From the NCBI GenBank assembly GCA_902782795.1, contig CACZOT010000168.1, positions 1 through 6,277 of the forward strand: DNA of 6,277 bases. The letters run 5' to 3'. The number at the start of each line of letters is the position of its first letter. Positions within the stretch are counted from its first letter, which is position 1. The position numbers and the translations under genes were made by a program. The notes beneath the pieces were generated by a model. It was given only the letters and a program-made list of their open reading frames with translations, was not told where the DNA came from and made no database searches. This stretch comes from an uncultured Eubacteriales bacterium (GTDB taxonomy: Bacteria > Bacillota > Clostridia > Christensenellales > Aristaeellaceae). Below, piece by piece: positions 5,485-6,277 of this stretch.

Positions 5485-5498
5485 GTGGCGTTTTCCTC

Positions 5499-5529
5499 CA
5501 GTATGCCGCGGGAAAGGAAGAATGATACA
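5499..5529 (-). promoter_or_regulatory. Candidate forespore (sigma-F/sigma-G) promoter of gpr
   Basis: On the minus strand TGTATC (5524-5529) is separated by 18 bases from CATACTG (5499-5505). The published Bacillus sigma-G pattern is about GHATR-18-CATWHTA, so each box differs from it at one position. CGGCATACTG also matches the sigma-F -10 pattern GGNNANAHTR with one mismatch. Transcription would start near 5492, shortly before the ribosome site. Forespore control is known for gpr in Bacillus. The match here is inference. Confidence 0.42.
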
Positions 5530-5548
5530 TGGCGGGGCGGGACGACCC

Positions 5549-5782
5549 GCAGGGCGGTTCGCAGCCGATGTGGAGGGAGGGACGCGAAGCGTGCCGACTA
5601 GCCCGGGCGATTTCGAGCGAAGCGAGAACATGCCGGGCGTAGCTGCGGAGCGCGCGCAGGGCGGTTCGCAGCCGATGTGGAGGGAGGGACGCGAAGCGTG
5701 CCGACTAGCTCGGGCAATTTCGAGCGAAGCGAGAACATGCCGGGCGTAGCTGCGGAGCGCGCGCAGGGCGGTCCGCAGCCGA
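5549..5782. repeat. Tandem repeat, 107-base unit, two full copies and a partial third
   Basis: Copies span 5549-5655 and 5656-5762, and a third start at 5763-5782 breaks off. The full copies differ at only two positions (5603 C versus 5710 T, and 5609 G versus 5716 A). The partial copy has one change (5773). Each unit contains the short stem ACGC-GAA-GCGT and a GAGCGAAGCGAG motif. No ribosome site or start supports a protein, though frames stay open because of base composition. It lies between the divergent gpr and aldolase genes and ends about 30 bases before the aldolase -35 box. Confidence 0.92.
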
Positions 5783-5811
5783 AACCTTTACAGGAAATGC
5801 CCTCTGGCGTC

Positions 5812-5840
5812 TTGATTCCCGCGCCGGGGAAGGATATAAT
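5812..5840 (+). promoter_or_regulatory. Strong predicted sigma-A promoter of the aldolase gene
   Basis: TTGATT (5812-5817), a 17-base spacer and a perfect TATAAT (5835-5840) point to transcription starting near 5847. This leaves a leader of about 62 bases. High constitutive expression is expected for a glycolytic enzyme. Confidence 0.75.
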
Positions 5841-5852
5841 AGAAGATGAAGG

Positions 5853-5871
5853 GGCCTGCCATGGGCGGGCC
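5853..5871 (+). other. Stem-loop at the 5' end of the aldolase mRNA
   Basis: GGCCTGCC (5853-5860) pairs with GGCGGGCC (5864-5871) across an ATG loop, with one G-U pair. It would sit a few bases from the predicted transcript 5' end and well upstream of the ribosome site. Such hairpins can protect mRNA from decay. There is no sign of a terminator or riboswitch. Confidence 0.4.
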
Positions 5872-5908
5872 GCGCAAACAAGCGAACCGAAGAAAGGGAG
5901 ATGTATCT

Positions 5909-6277
5909 ATGGCGAAGGTCACTTCTACCGAGATGTTCAAGAAGGCCTACAACGGCGGCTACGCCATCGGCGCCTTCAACGTCAACAATATGGAGATTAT
6001 CCAGGGCATCACCGAGGCCGTGATCGAGGAGAAGGCTCCCCTGATCCTGCAGGTGTCCTCCGGCGCGCGCAAGTACGCCAAGCACGTGTACCTTATGAAG
6101 CTCATCGAGGCCGCCATCGCCGACGCGCAGGAGACCGCGGGCTTCGATCTGCCCATCTGCGTGCATCTGGACCACGGCGATTCCTTCGAACTGTGCAAGA
6201 GCTGCATCGACGGCGGCTTCACCTCCGTCATGATCGATAAGAGCGGCCTGCCCATCGAGGAGAACATCAAGATCACC
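5909..6277 (+). CDS. fba: Class II fructose-1,6-bisphosphate aldolase, partial (N-terminal part)
   Basis: This zinc-dependent cytoplasmic enzyme of glycolysis and gluconeogenesis interconverts fructose 1,6-bisphosphate with dihydroxyacetone phosphate and glyceraldehyde 3-phosphate. The 123 visible codons begin MAKVTSTEMFKKAYNGGYAI. The family signatures are GAFNVNNMEIIQGI (21-34), LILQVSSGARKY (45-56) and VHLDHGDSFE (85-94). In the last of these Asp88 matches the catalytic acid and His89 the first zinc ligand. GGFTSVMIDKS (102-112) follows. Class II aldolases are usually 280-360 residues, so more than half lies beyond the window. The start is supported by AAAGGGAG (5893-5900) eight bases upstream. 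An ATG at 5901 is out of frame. A tagatose-bisphosphate aldolase is a possible alternative, since the specificity-determining residues are not all visible. Confidence 0.93.
   Translation, partial: MAKVTSTEMFKKAYNGGYAIGAFNVNNMEIIQGITEAVIEEKAPLILQVSSGARKYAKHVYLMKLIEAAIADAQETAGFDLPICVHLDHGDSFELCKSCIDGGFTSVMIDKSGLPIEENIKIT

Noticed and set aside
4493..5749. 418-codon plus-strand open frame antisense to gpr and running into the tandem repeat
   Set aside because: gpr has both catalytic aspartates and full family motifs on the other strand. This frame is low-complexity and has no start signals.
5549..5782. CRISPR array
   Set aside because: The repeats are directly adjacent 107-base units with no unique spacers between short repeats, and no cas genes are present.

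Overview
The window looks like chromosomal DNA from a GC-rich, endospore-forming member of the Clostridia (Firmicutes). The evidence is a germination protease gene (gpr), which is found only in spore formers, strong AGGAGG-type ribosome binding sites, and TTGAxx/TATAAT promoters set in otherwise GC-rich DNA. A corrinoid protein, a PocR-type regulator and a URO-D-type methyltransferase fit an anaerobe that uses methylated compounds. I cannot name the genus from the sequence alone.

Left part (1-3521), methyl-transfer locus: a corrinoid-binding protein gene runs leftward off the window edge (minus strand, start 547). It is divergent from a regulator with an N-terminal PocR-like sensory domain and a C-terminal AraC DNA-binding domain (661-1908, plus). 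Their predicted promoters face each other and use almost the same -10 hexamer, inside a small inverted repeat, so regulation of both genes at this site is likely. A second plus-strand gene (2286-3521), with its own TTGACA promoter, encodes a uroporphyrinogen-decarboxylase-fold protein of the corrinoid methyltransferase type. The simplest reading is a regulated corrinoid-dependent demethylation pathway. The substrate-specific methyltransferase would lie outside the window, probably to the left.

Middle (1909-2285 and 3522-3797): both non-coding stretches of more than 250 bases carry copies of one composite, hairpin-rich repeat. Each copy is a pair of inverted half-elements around an unrelated core. 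Comparison of the copies shows compensatory base changes in one hairpin stem. This resembles a REP/BIME-type dispersed element.

Right part (3798-6277): a small alpha/beta-hydrolase esterase (3798-4466, minus) lies downstream of gpr (4538-5470, minus), which has a candidate forespore (sigma-F/sigma-G) promoter. Between gpr and the divergent class II fructose-bisphosphate aldolase gene (5909 to the window end, plus, partial) lies a tandem repeat with a 107-base period, followed by a strong housekeeping promoter and a leader hairpin for the aldolase gene. No tRNA, rRNA, CRISPR array, transposase or phage gene was seen.
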